Origin: Sinohyriopsis cumingii
Lineage: Eukaryota; Mollusca; Bivalvia; Unionida; Unionidae
Reading direction: 5' to 3'
Length of the DNA: 64,000 nt
NCBI GenBank assembly: GCA_028554795.2
Contig: CM068831.1
Span: 37,393,144 to 37,457,143 of the forward strand
The position numbers and the translations under genes were made by a program. This document shows positions 1 through 9,317 of the stretch, piece by piece. Below the pieces are notes generated by a model, which was given only the letters and a program-made list of their open reading frames with translations, made no database searches and was not told the DNA's origin. Every line of letters starts with the position of its first letter. The stretch's first letter is position 1.

Positions 1-244
1 TTCGAACGATACGGGGATTGTCATCACCATGCCACGGTGATGGCCCACAATTTCGCCGGATACGATGGACAGTTTCTTCTCAGATGCTATACGGAACATG
101 GTACCGAACGTCCTAAAGTGACTTTGAACGGAGCCAAAATCATTTCCATGCATGTGGGAAAAGTACAGTTTAACGATTCGATGAGTACATGGCCATGCCT
201 TTGAGTCGAATGCCTAAAACGTTTGGAATGACAGAAATGGCCAA

Positions 245-340
245 AGGCAAATGGGGTAGAACGGCATGTTGATTGGCTTCGATATTCCACACTTTTTCAA
301 TATCGAAGCCAATCAACATGCCGTCCTACCCCATTTGCCT
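245..340. repeat. Fold-back inverted duplication inside pPolB
   Basis: Two 42-base arms (245-286 and 299-340) are reverse complements with one mismatch, around a 12-base loop (287-298). The right-hand copy of the gene has only one arm here. The extra arm is therefore a mutation of this copy, of the kind made by template switching during replication. Confidence 0.9.
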
Positions 341-2397
341 GAGACTGAAGACTACGACCCCGACAACATGAGTAACGAACAAAGAGAAGCTTTCTACGCC
401 TGGTACCAGTTCCATGCCTCGGACTCTTTCGACTTTCAGGAAGAAATGTTAAAGTATTGTCGTTCCGACGTGGACATTTTATGGCGTTGCTGTGGAAAAT
501 TTCGAGAACTGTTCGTGGCACACGGAGGGGTCGATCCTTTGAAAGAAGCCTGCACCATTGCCAAAACATGTTCCTTAGTGTACCGACAACGATTCATGCC
601 TGAAAACACCCTAGCTGTCATCAGTCCTCAAACGACCAACTTTGTCAAACGTCAATACTCGATCAAGAAAGACAAATGGGTTCAGCATGCCCGCAACGGA
701 GGGGGAGAAAAGACCATCGGAGCGCATTCGGTAGATGGCTGGGACTTAGAAAACCCCAAGATGGTGTACAGGTTTGACGGTTGTTTATTTCACGGATGTC
801 CCGTCTGCTATCCTAATCGTAACACTAAAAATCAGTTTTTACAACGAACCAGTGAAGACTCATACCAGGACACTTGTCAGCGACGTTTGAAGTTAGAACA
901 GCAAGGATACCAAGTGGTGGAAATGTGGGAACACGAATACGATCACCGTTTGAAAATCGATCCCGAGTTTAAACGCATCGTGGAAAGTTACCAGTGGGTG
1001 GATCCTCTGAACCCAAGGGATAGTTTGTATGGAGGAAGGACCAATGCCACCTGTTTGCTGTACCAAGCCGACGAAGAAAAGGAGAAGAAATCAAATATTT
1101 GGACGTGTGTTCCCTGTATCCCTACGTGTGCAAATATTGTCGCTTTCCTGCAGGGCACCCGCAATTGCTGACGGAACACATTAACTTGGGCTACATTCGA
1201 CAATACGAAGGTTTGATCAAATGTAAAGTTTTGCCTCCCACGGACTTGTATCATCCCGTGTTACCTTACCATTGTCAAGGCAAACAGATGTTTCCCTTGT
1301 GCCGCACTTGTGCCGAAACGTGCAACCAAGATCAACCTTGTCAGCACACTCAGGAAGAACGCGCCTTGACGGAAACGTGGGTCAGCGTGGAGTTGTTCAA
1401 AGCTCTAGACATGGGATACCAACTGTTAGAAGTGTACGAAATTTGCCACTTTCCCAAGACACAACAATACCACAAGGGTGGCCCCACGCAGAAAGGCATT
1501 TTCGCAGACTACATGGATGCCTTTTTGAACCTGAAACAAGAAGCCAGTGGCTATCCTTCCTGGTGTCACACTCCCGAAGACGAAAAGACATTCAAAGAGA
1601 AATACTGGGCACAAGAAGGCATTACTTTGGACAACATCGAGAAAAACGAAGGCAGGCGATCGTTTGCCAAAGTGATGTTAAATTGCTTGTGGGGTAAAAT
1701 GGCACAACGACCGTGTTTACCCAAGACGGAATATTTGACAGAACCTTCCCGTTACTTCCAGATGATTCACGACAAAACCAAATACATGAAACTCGTGGAC
1801 GTTGTTCGCGAGGATTTGATCTTGGTCAATTACGAAGAGGATCTGGACTTTGTAGAAGGCGACGCATTTGGAAATGTCATCATTGCGGCTTACGTGACAG
1901 CTCATGGTCGCTTAAAATTGTACGAAGCTTTAGAACTGTTAGGGGAACGCGTCCTGTACTTTGACACGGACAGCTGTATTTACATCGAGTGCCCGGGTCA
2001 ACATCACCCTGACATCGAAGGAGACCGTTTAGGAGCCTGGACAGACGAGCACCCCGACGACAAGATTCTAAGTTTCGCGAGTGGCGGTCCTAAAATTTAC
2101 GGCTACGAATACCGGGACAAACAAGGAGAAGTGCACACCGCGTGTAAAGTGAACGGATTGACTCTGAATTATCGTACCAGTGGAGTGGTCAATTTTGGGG
2201 TATTGAAAGAAGACTTGCAGTCTGGAGAGGATGAAAACTTTAAAGCGACCACACGTGAACCGAATAAGACTGTACGTTTACCCACTCACCAAATCGTCAG
2301 TCGACCCTTGGAAAAAGTCTATCAGATTGTGTAACAGAAGCGAGTGCGACTTCCCAATCACTTCAATTTGCCGTATGGACATGTCGGTATTGGTCTG

Positions 2398-2410
2398 TAT
2401 ATAAAAAGGG
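2398..2410 (+). promoter_or_regulatory. TATA box for BIR gene, inside the pPolB 3' end
   Basis: TATATAAAAAGGG lies 52 bases before the ATG at 2462 and overlaps the last codons of the polymerase frame. The right element has the same box (56417-56428) at the same distance from the same gene. Confidence 0.7.
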
Positions 2411-2461
2411 ACAACATGCAAGATCAATAGTTCTTGTGACTACCAAGACCAAGCGAACAAG

Positions 2462-3095
2462 ATGAATACTTTCAGAGAAACACAAAACAAGTTCAGACAG
2501 GCACAATTCAAATTTGGGGCCCCTGAAGTGGTATGCGATGCTGAGCCTTGTGATGTGAGCGACGCTGTACGCTGTGACCTCAGTGATGCATAAAGCATCA
2601 TGGGAACTTTGTTCTCACTACACCTATCTTGGAAAGTGATGTTGTGCGTGTCAAACCTGATGGATGCGAAAGTGATGCTGCTCCTTATCGTGGACACTTT
2701 ACTGGGTTTCATTTTAAATGTGGCTGTCAACCTTCACGTCTACCACCCTACGGATGTCATACAGCCCTGAGCAAACTCCTGTCGATGTCACCCTGCCCTC
2801 ATCGAAACGAACCTGTGAAAGACGAATATTCGTTCCTCTGCGCTTGCCTGAATACTGCAACTTTGAAAATCGTTTTCAATCGTTCAAAGGAAAATGGCCT
2901 AAATATCTGGGGGGACCAACCCCTGAAGAATTAGCCAGTGCCGGATTTTTCTACTTGGGCGAAGGGGATAAAGTCAAGTGCTTCCGTTGCGGTGTGTCAC
3001 TTCACCTCTGGGAACCACAAGATTCGGCCTACCTGGAACATGCTCGATGGTCTCCCAGTTGTCACTATTTACCTTTAGTAGGACAATATCAATAA
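2462..3095 (+). pseudogene. BIR (IAP-like) protein, left copy, broken
   Basis: Counterpart of the intact gene at 55620-56363. The frame starts at ATG 2462 and hits TAA at 2591-2593; further frameshifts follow. The C-terminal BIR domain is still readable (about 2850-3080), with the zinc ligands in the pattern CFRC...EHARWSPSC. BIR proteins of this type bind caspases or their regulators; that this one blocks cell death is inference. The cysteine-rich N-terminal region of the right copy is partly deleted here. Confidence 0.85.
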
Positions 3096-3102
3096 TCCCT
3101 GA

Positions 3103-3558
3103 ATGGATACTTTACAAGAGAACATTCGTGGTTTGCCTGTGGAGTTGAGAGAACGCATTTACCAAGAACTGCTCAAAATACAAGTCAAACGTAAGGAACA
3201 ATTGCATCCGTTACGTCACCAGTCTTTAAACCACTTGTACTTGTATGCAATACAAGGACTGATTCATTTGAAAGTGTTCCATTGGGCAGACCATCATCAA
3301 CTACCCCTTGGTTTAAAAAAGGATTTGTTTGCTATTGATGATTCTATGTACTCCATTGTAAACTTACTGCATCGAATTCCAGAGGAAGAGTTAAAGACTT
3401 ACCAAAATCTTTTACAGAATGTCAGCTTAGTGAAAGAGGAAACTTCTGAACTATCTGTGGTGTGCAAATTAGTGACTAGACGATTTAGATTCGACACTGA
3501 AGTAAAACCATGTCTGTGCAAACAGTACATTTATTGTGTCAGACAAAAGAGGATTTAG
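3103..3558 (+). CDS. F-box-like small protein, paralogue 1
   Basis: 151 residues, intact. The N-terminal motif LPVELRERIYQEL resembles the LPxEL start of F-box domains, but no full F-box can be claimed. The first ~45 codons are almost identical to the next gene (3571-4050), whereas the rest has diverged widely. That pattern fits recent gene conversion or strong constraint on the N-terminus. It lies in the early block between BIR and the 74-residue gene. Confidence 0.75.
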   Translation: MDTLQENIRGLPVELRERIYQELLKIQVKRKEQLHPLRHQSLNHLYLYAIQGLIHLKVFHWADHHQLPLGLKKDLFAIDDSMYSIVNLLHRIPEEELKTYQNLLQNVSLVKEETSELSVVCKLVTRRFRFDTEVKPCLCKQYIYCVRQKRI

Positions 3559-3570
3559 TATGACCTATTC

Positions 3571-4050
3571 ATGGATACTTTACAAGAGAACATTCGTGGT
3601 TTGCCTGTAGAGTTGAGAGAACGCATTTACCGAGAACTGGTCAAAATACAAGTGAAACGTAAAGAACAATTGCATCCGTTACATCACCGGTGTTTGCACC
3701 ACTGGTACCTGAATGGTATAAGAGAATTGATTCGTAAGAAATTGTTTCAATGGTCTGACCTTGTTCAATACTTCCATGTCGCAAATAATCGACATGTTCA
3801 TGATTTTGATTACTTCCAGATTCGCCTAGTGCAACGAATTGAGGAAAAAGAGTTAAAGGATTACCAACATCTTTTACGTGGAATCTGCTTCGTGGAAGAG
3901 GAAACTTCTGAACGAACTCTGAACGGTAGGTTACAGTATGCAACATTTAAATTTCCTACTGGAAAACGAATATCTCTGGGCAGAAAGTACATTTATTGCA
4001 GCAGTATAAAAACATGCTTCCATGCCACGACTTTTATCACAAGTGATTGA
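3571..4050 (+). CDS. F-box-like small protein, paralogue 2
   Basis: 159 residues, tandem paralogue of 3103-3558 and orthologue of 54692-55210 in the right element. It shares LPVELRERIYRELVK at the N-terminus, then a conserved WYLNGIRELIR stretch. The 3' end overlaps the next start (ATG 4022), as in the right element. Function is unknown; an adaptor for ubiquitin ligase is possible from the F-box-like start but unproven. Confidence 0.78.
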   Translation: MDTLQENIRGLPVELRERIYRELVKIQVKRKEQLHPLHHRCLHHWYLNGIRELIRKKLFQWSDLVQYFHVANNRHVHDFDYFQIRLVQRIEEKELKDYQHLLRGICFVEEETSERTLNGRLQYATFKFPTGKRISLGRKYIYCSSIKTCFHATTFITSD

Positions 4051-4246
4051 ACAGATTCCTTGGAAGGAACTCAATGACCATATTCAAACCGTGGATCATT
4101 ACTATCAATTATTACAAAAACTGTTTCCGTTCAGTTTGGGTCGACAAGTGGTCTGTGTCTTAGTGACTTGTTTTCTAGGATTTCGTTTACCAGCCGATTC
4201 CTTGTGGGCTCTTTACGAACAGTACCTACCACCCGAATGGCCTTAA
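4022..4246 (+). CDS. Conserved 74-residue protein
   Basis: Intact and the same length as its right-element copy (54523-54747), with most residues identical. It contains a hydrophobic stretch (VVCVLVTCFLGFRLP) that may be a buried helix or a weak membrane segment. It overlaps both neighbours, as in the other element. I do not recognise the family. Confidence 0.75.
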   Translation: MPRLLSQVIEQIPWKELNDHIQTVDHYYQLLQKLFPFSLGRQVVCVLVTCFLGFRLPADSLWALYEQYLPPEWP

Positions 4247-4475
4247 ATGTTCACAAGAGACTCATATTGCTCAAACACTTGCGTTTTCATCTGGATACTT
4301 CTCGACCTCTACGGGAAAAAAAAAGATTCGTCAACTTTTAGCTACCGAAGACGTATACGACGATGTGTGTGTAGCTTGTGACTTACACCCCCATTGGACA
4401 GATGTACGTGATTGGAAAAAATGGGGTTTTGAGGCTTGGACCCAGGAAGTGGCCCAGTATACTCGAGAGTTGTGA
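4237..4475 (+). pseudogene. Early small protein (homologue of 54209-54532), broken
   Basis: Starts at ATG 4237, overlapping the end of the previous gene by 10 bases exactly as in the right copy. An extra A in the run near 4318 shifts the frame and gives TAG at 4339-4341; a TGA at 4473-4475 cuts the original frame short. Conserved core: DVYDDVCVACDLHPHW. Function unknown. Confidence 0.75.
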
Positions 4476-4761
4476 TCCTTCCTTTCAAAGTACAAAGAAA
4501 AAAGTCACTTTTCAACCTGTGTTGGTGACAGTACCAGAAGAACCCGTCACCCAGGACAGGACTGTCATGGACATTCCTGAAAGACCCTTCAGGGACGAGA
4601 CTTGTGTGACATTACCCCCTGTTGAACTTGTCAGAACATTACCCAAAACATGTTGTACAGAAACTTGTTTATATTCCACTTTGATCGTTTTCACGTGCAT
4701 TTTATCGTTGTACTTAAACCTTTGGCTTTTATGTATTTTAGTCTTTACTATTCCTTTTTAA
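4459..4761 (+). CDS. Small tail-anchored membrane protein, start codon lost
   Basis: Homologue of 54025-54312. The C-terminus is a long hydrophobic helix (about 4672-4755) after a Cys pair, so a tail-anchored protein is likely. The ATG used in the right copy is ATA here; the frame is open from 4378 without an ATG at the expected place. It overlaps the preceding gene in another frame. Confidence 0.65.
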   Translation: MLESCDPSFQSTKKKVTFQPVLVTVPEEPVTQDRTVMDIPERPFRDETCVTLPPVELVRTLPKTCCTETCLYSTLIVFTCILSLYLNLWLLCILVFTIPF

Positions 4762-4770
4762 AGCGTCAAA

Positions 4771-4776
4771 AATAAA
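4771..4776 (+). terminator. AATAAA polyadenylation signal
   Basis: AATAAA sits 10 bases after the membrane-protein stop. The right element has the same signal in the same place (54005-54010, minus strand). It ends the early block before the ATPase promoter. Confidence 0.6.
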
Positions 4777-4791
4777 CGTGTACTGAAAAAA

Positions 4792-4800
4792 AGTATAAAA
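4792..4800 (+). promoter_or_regulatory. TATA box before packaging ATPase
   Basis: TATAAAAAC lies about 50 bases before the ATPase start at 4848, the spacing seen at most genes of this family. Confidence 0.6.
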
Positions 4801-4847
4801 ACTCTTGTCTTGTCTGTTTTTGTGTCACAAGTGATATTCCTGACACT

Positions 4848-5627
4848 TTGGCTACCTCTACTCTCTCTTCCTCCACTTTCAAAGTCATCGACGAACACTT
4901 CGAATGTTCCAGTTGGGAGGCTTTGTATCTTCGCTATCCCTTTAACATGCTCATTGCTGGACCTAGCGGTTCAGGCAAAACCGAATTTGTCAAATGTTTG
5001 ATCGAACATAAACATAATTTGATCGATTGTCCACCTCAACGCATCGTGTGGTGTTACAAAGAGTGGCAATCGGAGTACAGCCTCTTGCGAGAAAGTCAAG
5101 GCGATTCCATCGTGTTTGTGGAAGGCATTCCTAACGAAGACGACGGAATCGTGTCTGACTCCTGTCAAACCGGTTTGGTCATTTTCGACGACATGTTAGG
5201 AGAAGACGAAGAAGAAATTAAACTGTGGTTTACGCGCAAAGGACATCATCGTAATGCTAGTGTCATTTACATCACTCAAAATTTGTTTCAACAAAGTAAA
5301 GACCATCGCACCATCAGTCTCAATGCGCATTACGTGGTCTTGTTTGAAAGCCCTAGAGATAAATCGCAAGTGCAAGTCTTAGCCAAACAGTTGGGAACAC
5401 ATTGGCACACTCAGGCGTACGACGATGCCACTCAAACTCCGCATGCCTATTTGCTCGTCAATTTGAAACCCACTACCCCTGATTATTTGCGATTTCGTAC
5501 CTATTTGTTTCACCACTGTTGTCCAGACGAGTGCCTGTCCTGTACACGTCTCCGTCCTCGACTTAACCCCCAAAAATCCATAAAAACCTTAGACACGTTT
5601 CGTCTGTCTCACACACCGTTAACATGA
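4848..5627 (+). CDS. Genome-packaging ATPase (FtsK/HerA, A32-like)
   Basis: Pumps viral DNA into capsids. Walker A is GPSGSGKT (about residues 39-46) and Walker B LVIFDDMLGEDEEE (about 108-121), followed by the HRNASVIYITQN sensor region typical of the family. 259 codons without internal stops. The start is TTG; the right element has ATG at the aligned position, so the start codon was probably lost by one base change. The stop overlaps the next ATG (ATGA at 5624). The right element has deleted this whole gene, so this is the family's only copy in the window. Confidence 0.92.
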   Translation: MATSTLSSSTFKVIDEHFECSSWEALYLRYPFNMLIAGPSGSGKTEFVKCLIEHKHNLIDCPPQRIVWCYKEWQSEYSLLRESQGDSIVFVEGIPNEDDGIVSDSCQTGLVIFDDMLGEDEEEIKLWFTRKGHHRNASVIYITQNLFQQSKDHRTISLNAHYVVLFESPRDKSQVQVLAKQLGTHWHTQAYDDATQTPHAYLLVNLKPTTPDYLRFRTYLFHHCCPDECLSCTRLRPRLNPQKSIKTLDTFRLSHTPLT

Positions 5628-6484
5628 CGTCCCTTCAGTCTCATCTTCCCGTCAAATTGATTCGTGTCTTGTATGGCATCAGTCGCGAAAAAAATCCACA
5701 AATACGTGCTCGTGTCTTAGAAGCCAGTCTCAAAGAAGTCTTACGATGGTTCACAGTGACAGCACGTCAATTACTGCAAGGCATCATTCAGATTCCTCAT
5801 CACACCAAACGCTTTTTTGATCGGAACAAAGTAGCTTTGACCCAACTGACCGATCCCCGCATCGACACTCAAACCAAAAAGCAAATCATTTTGAAACCTG
5901 GAGGGAGCGTTACTCTAGGAGGTGTCATCATTCGCTCCCTCTTAAGATGGGATCCTAATGCTCCCAAAGTTCTCCCCAAGAAAAAAGTCAAACGAAGCCC
6001 CAAGAAGAAAAAGAGCAACGGTGTCAAGACCAGGACACAACCCCCGAAAAAGAAAAGTCACCAGAAAAAGAAACAGAGAAATCCTCCGAAAAAAAAAAGC
6101 CCACAGAAAACTAGTCGCAAGAGAGACACTTCGGCCAGGACGCAGCCTTACATTCGCAAACCACGGTCTGCAACGACGGTGACCGCGTCTCCGGTAGCCT
6201 CAGGTTCATCCACTTCTCCGTTGATGACACCATGGAAGCCCGTGTCTCCAAGAACTTCTCCAGTGGCGGGACCCTCCTCTTTAGTGGCAGTGGCAGCTAC
6301 TCACAAAGTACCTGCTCCTAAAATCAAAGTCCAAGAGAGATCGGGCATGTTACAGAGTTTACTGGATTTGTCCAAGCAAGAACTGACTCAATTTAGTCCG
6401 TTGCGTACCCCTGCACGACGTGTGTTGCCTGTCCTTAAGTTGATACGATGTAAAAACAATCAGTGGCGACGCGTTCCAGTATAA
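5624..6484 (+). CDS. Basic core protein (DNA-binding, pVII-like role)
   Basis: 286 residues, intact. The N-terminal ~110 residues (RVLYGISREKNPQIRARVLE...) look helical; the middle (residues ~120-170) is packed with KKK, SPKKK and PPKKK, as in virion DNA-condensing proteins. The C-terminus (VLKLIRCKNNQWRRVPV) is conserved with the right copy. Its first codons are overlapped by the ATPase stop. The core-protein role is inferred from composition and position. Confidence 0.8.
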   Translation: MTSLQSHLPVKLIRVLYGISREKNPQIRARVLEASLKEVLRWFTVTARQLLQGIIQIPHHTKRFFDRNKVALTQLTDPRIDTQTKKQIILKPGGSVTLGGVIIRSLLRWDPNAPKVLPKKKVKRSPKKKKSNGVKTRTQPPKKKSHQKKKQRNPPKKKSPQKTSRKRDTSARTQPYIRKPRSATTVTASPVASGSSTSPLMTPWKPVSPRTSPVAGPSSLVAVAATHKVPAPKIKVQERSGMLQSLLDLSKQELTQFSPLRTPARRVLPVLKLIRCKNNQWRRVPV

Positions 6485-6490
6485 AAAAGG
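6480..6490 (+). promoter_or_regulatory. TATA box after core gene
   Basis: TATAAAAAAGG overlaps the core-protein stop and lies 49 bases before ATG 6529. The aligned box in the right element is 53098-53108. Confidence 0.65.
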
Positions 6491-6528
6491 TGTGTGACCA
6501 AGTAGGGTTATCAGTGAACTCCCAAAAG

Positions 6529-6657
6529 ATGTCACCTCAAAGAAGTGCATACCGTCACTATCGTCATTCTTCTGTCCAAAAAAGAAAGAGACAAAGAGAG
6601 TCTCGTCATCCGACAAAGCGCTTTACCAAGCATCGACGTTACCCTAAGAAAATATAA
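6529..6657 (+). CDS. 42-residue Arg/Lys/His-rich protein
   Basis: Starts at ATG 6529 (MSPQRSAYRHYRH) and ends in KHRRYPKKI. The composition is protamine-like, suggesting DNA packing in the virion, similar in idea to adenoviral mu. The right element has no copy: there the TATA box leads straight into the pX-like gene. Its stop overlaps the next ATG (TAATG). Confidence 0.6.
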   Translation: MSPQRSAYRHYRHSSVQKRKRQRESRHPTKRFTKHRRYPKKI

Positions 6658-6794
6658 TGTCGTTCAAAGAAAAAGAGGAGTCACCAAAGGGGAGGATTCC
6701 TTGGCGATTTTGGAAAACACATTGTCACCTTTATGACAAAGCGATAGTCAAAAAAAAAAAGATAAAAGGGCGTGTGCTAAGTCATCGACGTTAG
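6657..6794 (+). CDS. 45-residue basic protein
   Basis: Starts at the ATG overlapping the previous stop (6657). Lys-rich, with KGRIPWRFWK in the middle and KKKKIKGR near the end. Absent from the right element. The overlap with the upstream basic gene and the shared composition argue that it is real, but it is short. Confidence 0.45.
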   Translation: MSFKEKEESPKGRIPWRFWKTHCHLYDKAIVKKKKIKGRVLSHRR

Positions 6795-6832
6795 TGTATT
6801 TTTTTTGAATGTCCCGGAACCAACAAGCAAAG

Positions 6833-7133
6833 ATGTCACCCGCCAAGAAACATTCCTCTTCTAAACCCAAATGAAAGAAAAGGAAAGGACTGCCTCCTCG
6901 TTTAGTCAAACAAGGGGATATGTTGTCTGTCCTGTCCAAAGCTTCTCCACCCATGCGAAAAAAACTCGTTCAAACGGTCTCCAAAGACGTCATCGATACC
7001 GTGTGCGAATGTTGTTTGAACGTTTTGAAAGGTACGATCCCTTTGTCCAAACACCAGAAACAATGCTTAGACAAACGTCGTCACGAAAGGAGTCTTCGGA
7101 ACCATGTTGGAAGGACTGACGGGAGCAAGATAA
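6833..7133 (+). pseudogene. pX-like small virion protein, left copy, broken
   Basis: Homologue of 52659-53045. It shares the ELxxN-type helix VCECCLNVLKGTIPLS seen in many Polintons. TGA at 6872-6874 interrupts the frame after 13 codons, and a deletion near 7090 removes the hydrophobic C-terminal segment (the right copy keeps LVQRGGILPLLLGPIL). The gene ends at the GATAAAAAGG box for the next gene. Confidence 0.75.
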
Positions 7134-7181
7134 AAAGGTCCTCTGAAGTCCCAAGATCTCAGACGTAACCCTTGACATTCA

Positions 7182-7801
7182 ATGGAAATACGAAAACTAG
7201 CTTTAGTGCCTTACAAACGATGGATGGAATACCATCGTTGGCAAGAACAACGAACCCCGCATTTGCCTCCCAATCCCAATTTGAGCGAGATGTGCCAGCT
7301 ACAACATGAATTGCAGTCATTGATGGATCGCCACGATTTGTCCGAAACAGAAAAATCGCAAAAGTACGGTCAACTCTTGCAACGACTGCAACTCTCTCAC
7401 CAGAAAGCTTTAGACGAAACAGCTCTACCCACTCTGAAAGATTTTAAGACCTTGATGAAAAGCCCAGCACCATCACCACTACCACCACTACTTTTACCAG
7501 TGACCAAGACAGAAAAAGGAGAAGAAGATGAAAAAGGGTTTCAAACTCCACCAGAAAAAGTACGCAAGTTAACAACACCACCTAAATCCAGAAATGGATG
7601 GATTAAAAAGATGATGACCACCCCTTCTTCATCAGAAGAGAAAAAGAAGGTGAAGACAGAAGTGAAACAAGAACCGATATCTCCTGTTCAGACATCCTCC
7701 TCCTCGACACCTATCGCTGGTTGGACACGCAAAGCATTAAAAACCAAGAAAATACCCCACGTGAAAAAAGTAGCATCCCCAAAGAGTGGGTGCCTTATTA
7801 A
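7182..7801 (+). pseudogene. Conserved Maverick protein with LVPYKRW start, frameshifted at the end
   Basis: Homologue of the intact 51971-52609. The N-terminus LALVPYKRWMEYHRWQEQ and the following helices match small proteins often found before the integrase in Mavericks; function unknown. The C-terminal half is Pro/Ser/Lys-rich (TPPEKVRKLTTPP, VKTEVKQEP). A base lost near 7767 shifts the last dozen codons. Preceded by GATAAAAAGG at 7129-7138, 44 bases before the ATG. Confidence 0.75.
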
Positions 7802-7806
7802 AAAAA

Positions 7807-8893
7807 ATGGAAAAGGTGTTAGCCAGCATTTACTACAATCCATCCCATCCTGCAGGTTACGGAGGAGTTAAAAAATTGTATCGTGCTGCCAAAACTCGAC
7901 TGAAAAGTCTCCGTTTACCTCAAGTGCAACGATGGTTACAAGAACAAGCTGCCTACAATTTTCACAAACCCATTCGACGGAAGTTTTCCAGAAGTCGCAC
8001 CCAAGTGGAAGGCATCGATCATCAATGGCAAGCCGATTTAGCCGATGTCTGTCATTTGGCCAGATACAATGGCGGCTACAAATATTTGTTTTGTGTCATC
8101 GACGTCTTTTCCAAATTTGCCTGGGTCGTGCCATTGACTTCCAAATCGAGCAACGAGTTTGTGCGAGCCCTGCAACGGGTGTTGAAACAAAGTGGTCGTC
8201 ACCCTCTTCGATGGCAAACGGACAAAGGCACCGAATTTCTGAACCAAGCTTTCCAAAAAGAATTAAAGAAACGTGACATTCATTTTCTTGCCACCGAAAA
8301 TCCTGAAACCAAAGCCAGCATCGTGGAACTTTTTCAACGTACCTTGAAAGAACGCATGTGGAAATATTTTAGGCATCACCACACTCTCACGTACATCGAC
8401 ATCTTACCACACCTGGTGCAAGCGTACAACCAATCTTACCATCGAAGCATTGGACGTGCGCCGCAAGAGGTGACTCCCGACAACGAAGTGCTGATTTCTT
8501 TGGTACGTCCCCGACGGGGGTTGTCCCCAAGAAAAGTGGAGTGTTGGCCGTAGGAGATTGGGTGCGCATTGGCAAAACCAAACGCACTTTCGACAAAGGT
8601 TACTTACCTAACTGGACTACCGAATTGTTTCGTGTCACTGGACTAGTGCATGGCCGTCATCCTGCCGTATATAAATTGGAAGACATGAACGGAGAAGTGT
8701 TAAAAGGAACGTTTTACTTACCCTAGTTACAACGTATCACCAAAAAGTAAGACGACGTGTACGACATCGAAAGCATTCTCGAACGCAGAACCCGTAAAGT
8801 GTCAAAGAAGTCAAAGTACGTTGGAAAGGATATCCTCCCAGTTTTAATTCTTGGATCGACACTTCGCAAGTCATCGACTATAAAAAAGGTGAC
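7807..8893 (+). pseudogene. Retroviral-type integrase with chromodomain, left copy, broken
   Basis: Inserts the element into host DNA. Catalytic triad: D in QWQADLADV, D in WQTDKGTEF, E in ETKASIVELF. An SH3-like region (VGDWVRIGKTKRTF) and a chromodomain (about 8757-8880) follow. Breaks: deletion and frameshift near 8500, TAG at 8724-8726 and TAA near 8748, and a short deletion inside the chromodomain. Confidence 0.9.
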
Positions 8894-8897
8894 CATC

Positions 8898-9317
8898 GTG
8901 CCCTTTCACACAGCTTCATCTACTGCTACCACTTCAGCGACCACTCCTTCACCCAGTACTTCTCTGCAAGATTTACAAAAACAAACCTTGTGGGTGTGGT
9001 GTGGAGAACGTGTGCTTAAAACGCAAATCGTCTTTTTCTGTCAAATCTTTGTGGTATATTGTGTCATCGGTGCAGCCATTGCCAATTTGAGTTTGCAACA
9101 AGGAGATAAACAATTGTGGACCATTTTATTGAGCAGTTGCATCGGTTACCTGCTTCCCAATCCCTCCCTGGAATTCTCCTCGAACGGGAACAACGGGAAC
9201 GTTGTGTCCAGTGCCAGTGCCAGTCACGACTCCAACAACAACAACCCCATTTTGGACGGAGACACTCCTTTGACTTCCAGTAACCCCTCGGACAGCCACA
9301 GAACTCTGGAATTATGA
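8898..9317 (+). CDS. Two-helix membrane protein, start changed to GTG
   Basis: Homologue of 50420-50833. Two hydrophobic helices flank LSLQQGDKQ: IVFFCQIFVVYCVIGAAIAN and LWTILLSSCIGYLLPNP. A protein with LLSSCxGYLLPNP beside the penton gene is common in Mavericks; function unknown. The ATG of the right copy is GTG here (8898). The stop overlaps the penton ATG (ATGA). Confidence 0.75.
   Translation: MPFHTASSTATTSATTPSPSTSLQDLQKQTLWVWCGERVLKTQIVFFCQIFVVYCVIGAAIANLSLQQGDKQLWTILLSSCIGYLLPNPSLEFSSNGNNGNVVSSASASHDSNNNNPILDGDTPLTSSNPSDSHRTLEL

Larger units (their letters stand above)
1..2429 (+). pseudogene. Protein-primed family B DNA polymerase (pPolB), left copy, 5'-truncated and broken
   Basis: Genome replication polymerase of Mavericks. 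The window opens inside the exonuclease domain (Exo II HNFAGYD near 50). Exo III (YCRSDVDIL) lies near 460, motif A (DVCSLYPYV) near 1100, motif B (KVMLNCLWGK) near 1670 and motif C (YFDTDS) near 1960. Breaks against the right copy: a base lost near 185, a fold-back insertion at 245-340, an 11-codon in-frame loss near 665, a one-base frameshift near 1090 and a TAA at 2332-2334, about 30 codons before the natural end. It cannot be functional. Confidence 0.95.

Noticed and set aside
8878..8889. TATAAAAAAGG as promoter of the membrane-protein gene
   Set aside because: It lies about 10 bases from the start and encodes the integrase C-terminus; too close to act for that ATG.
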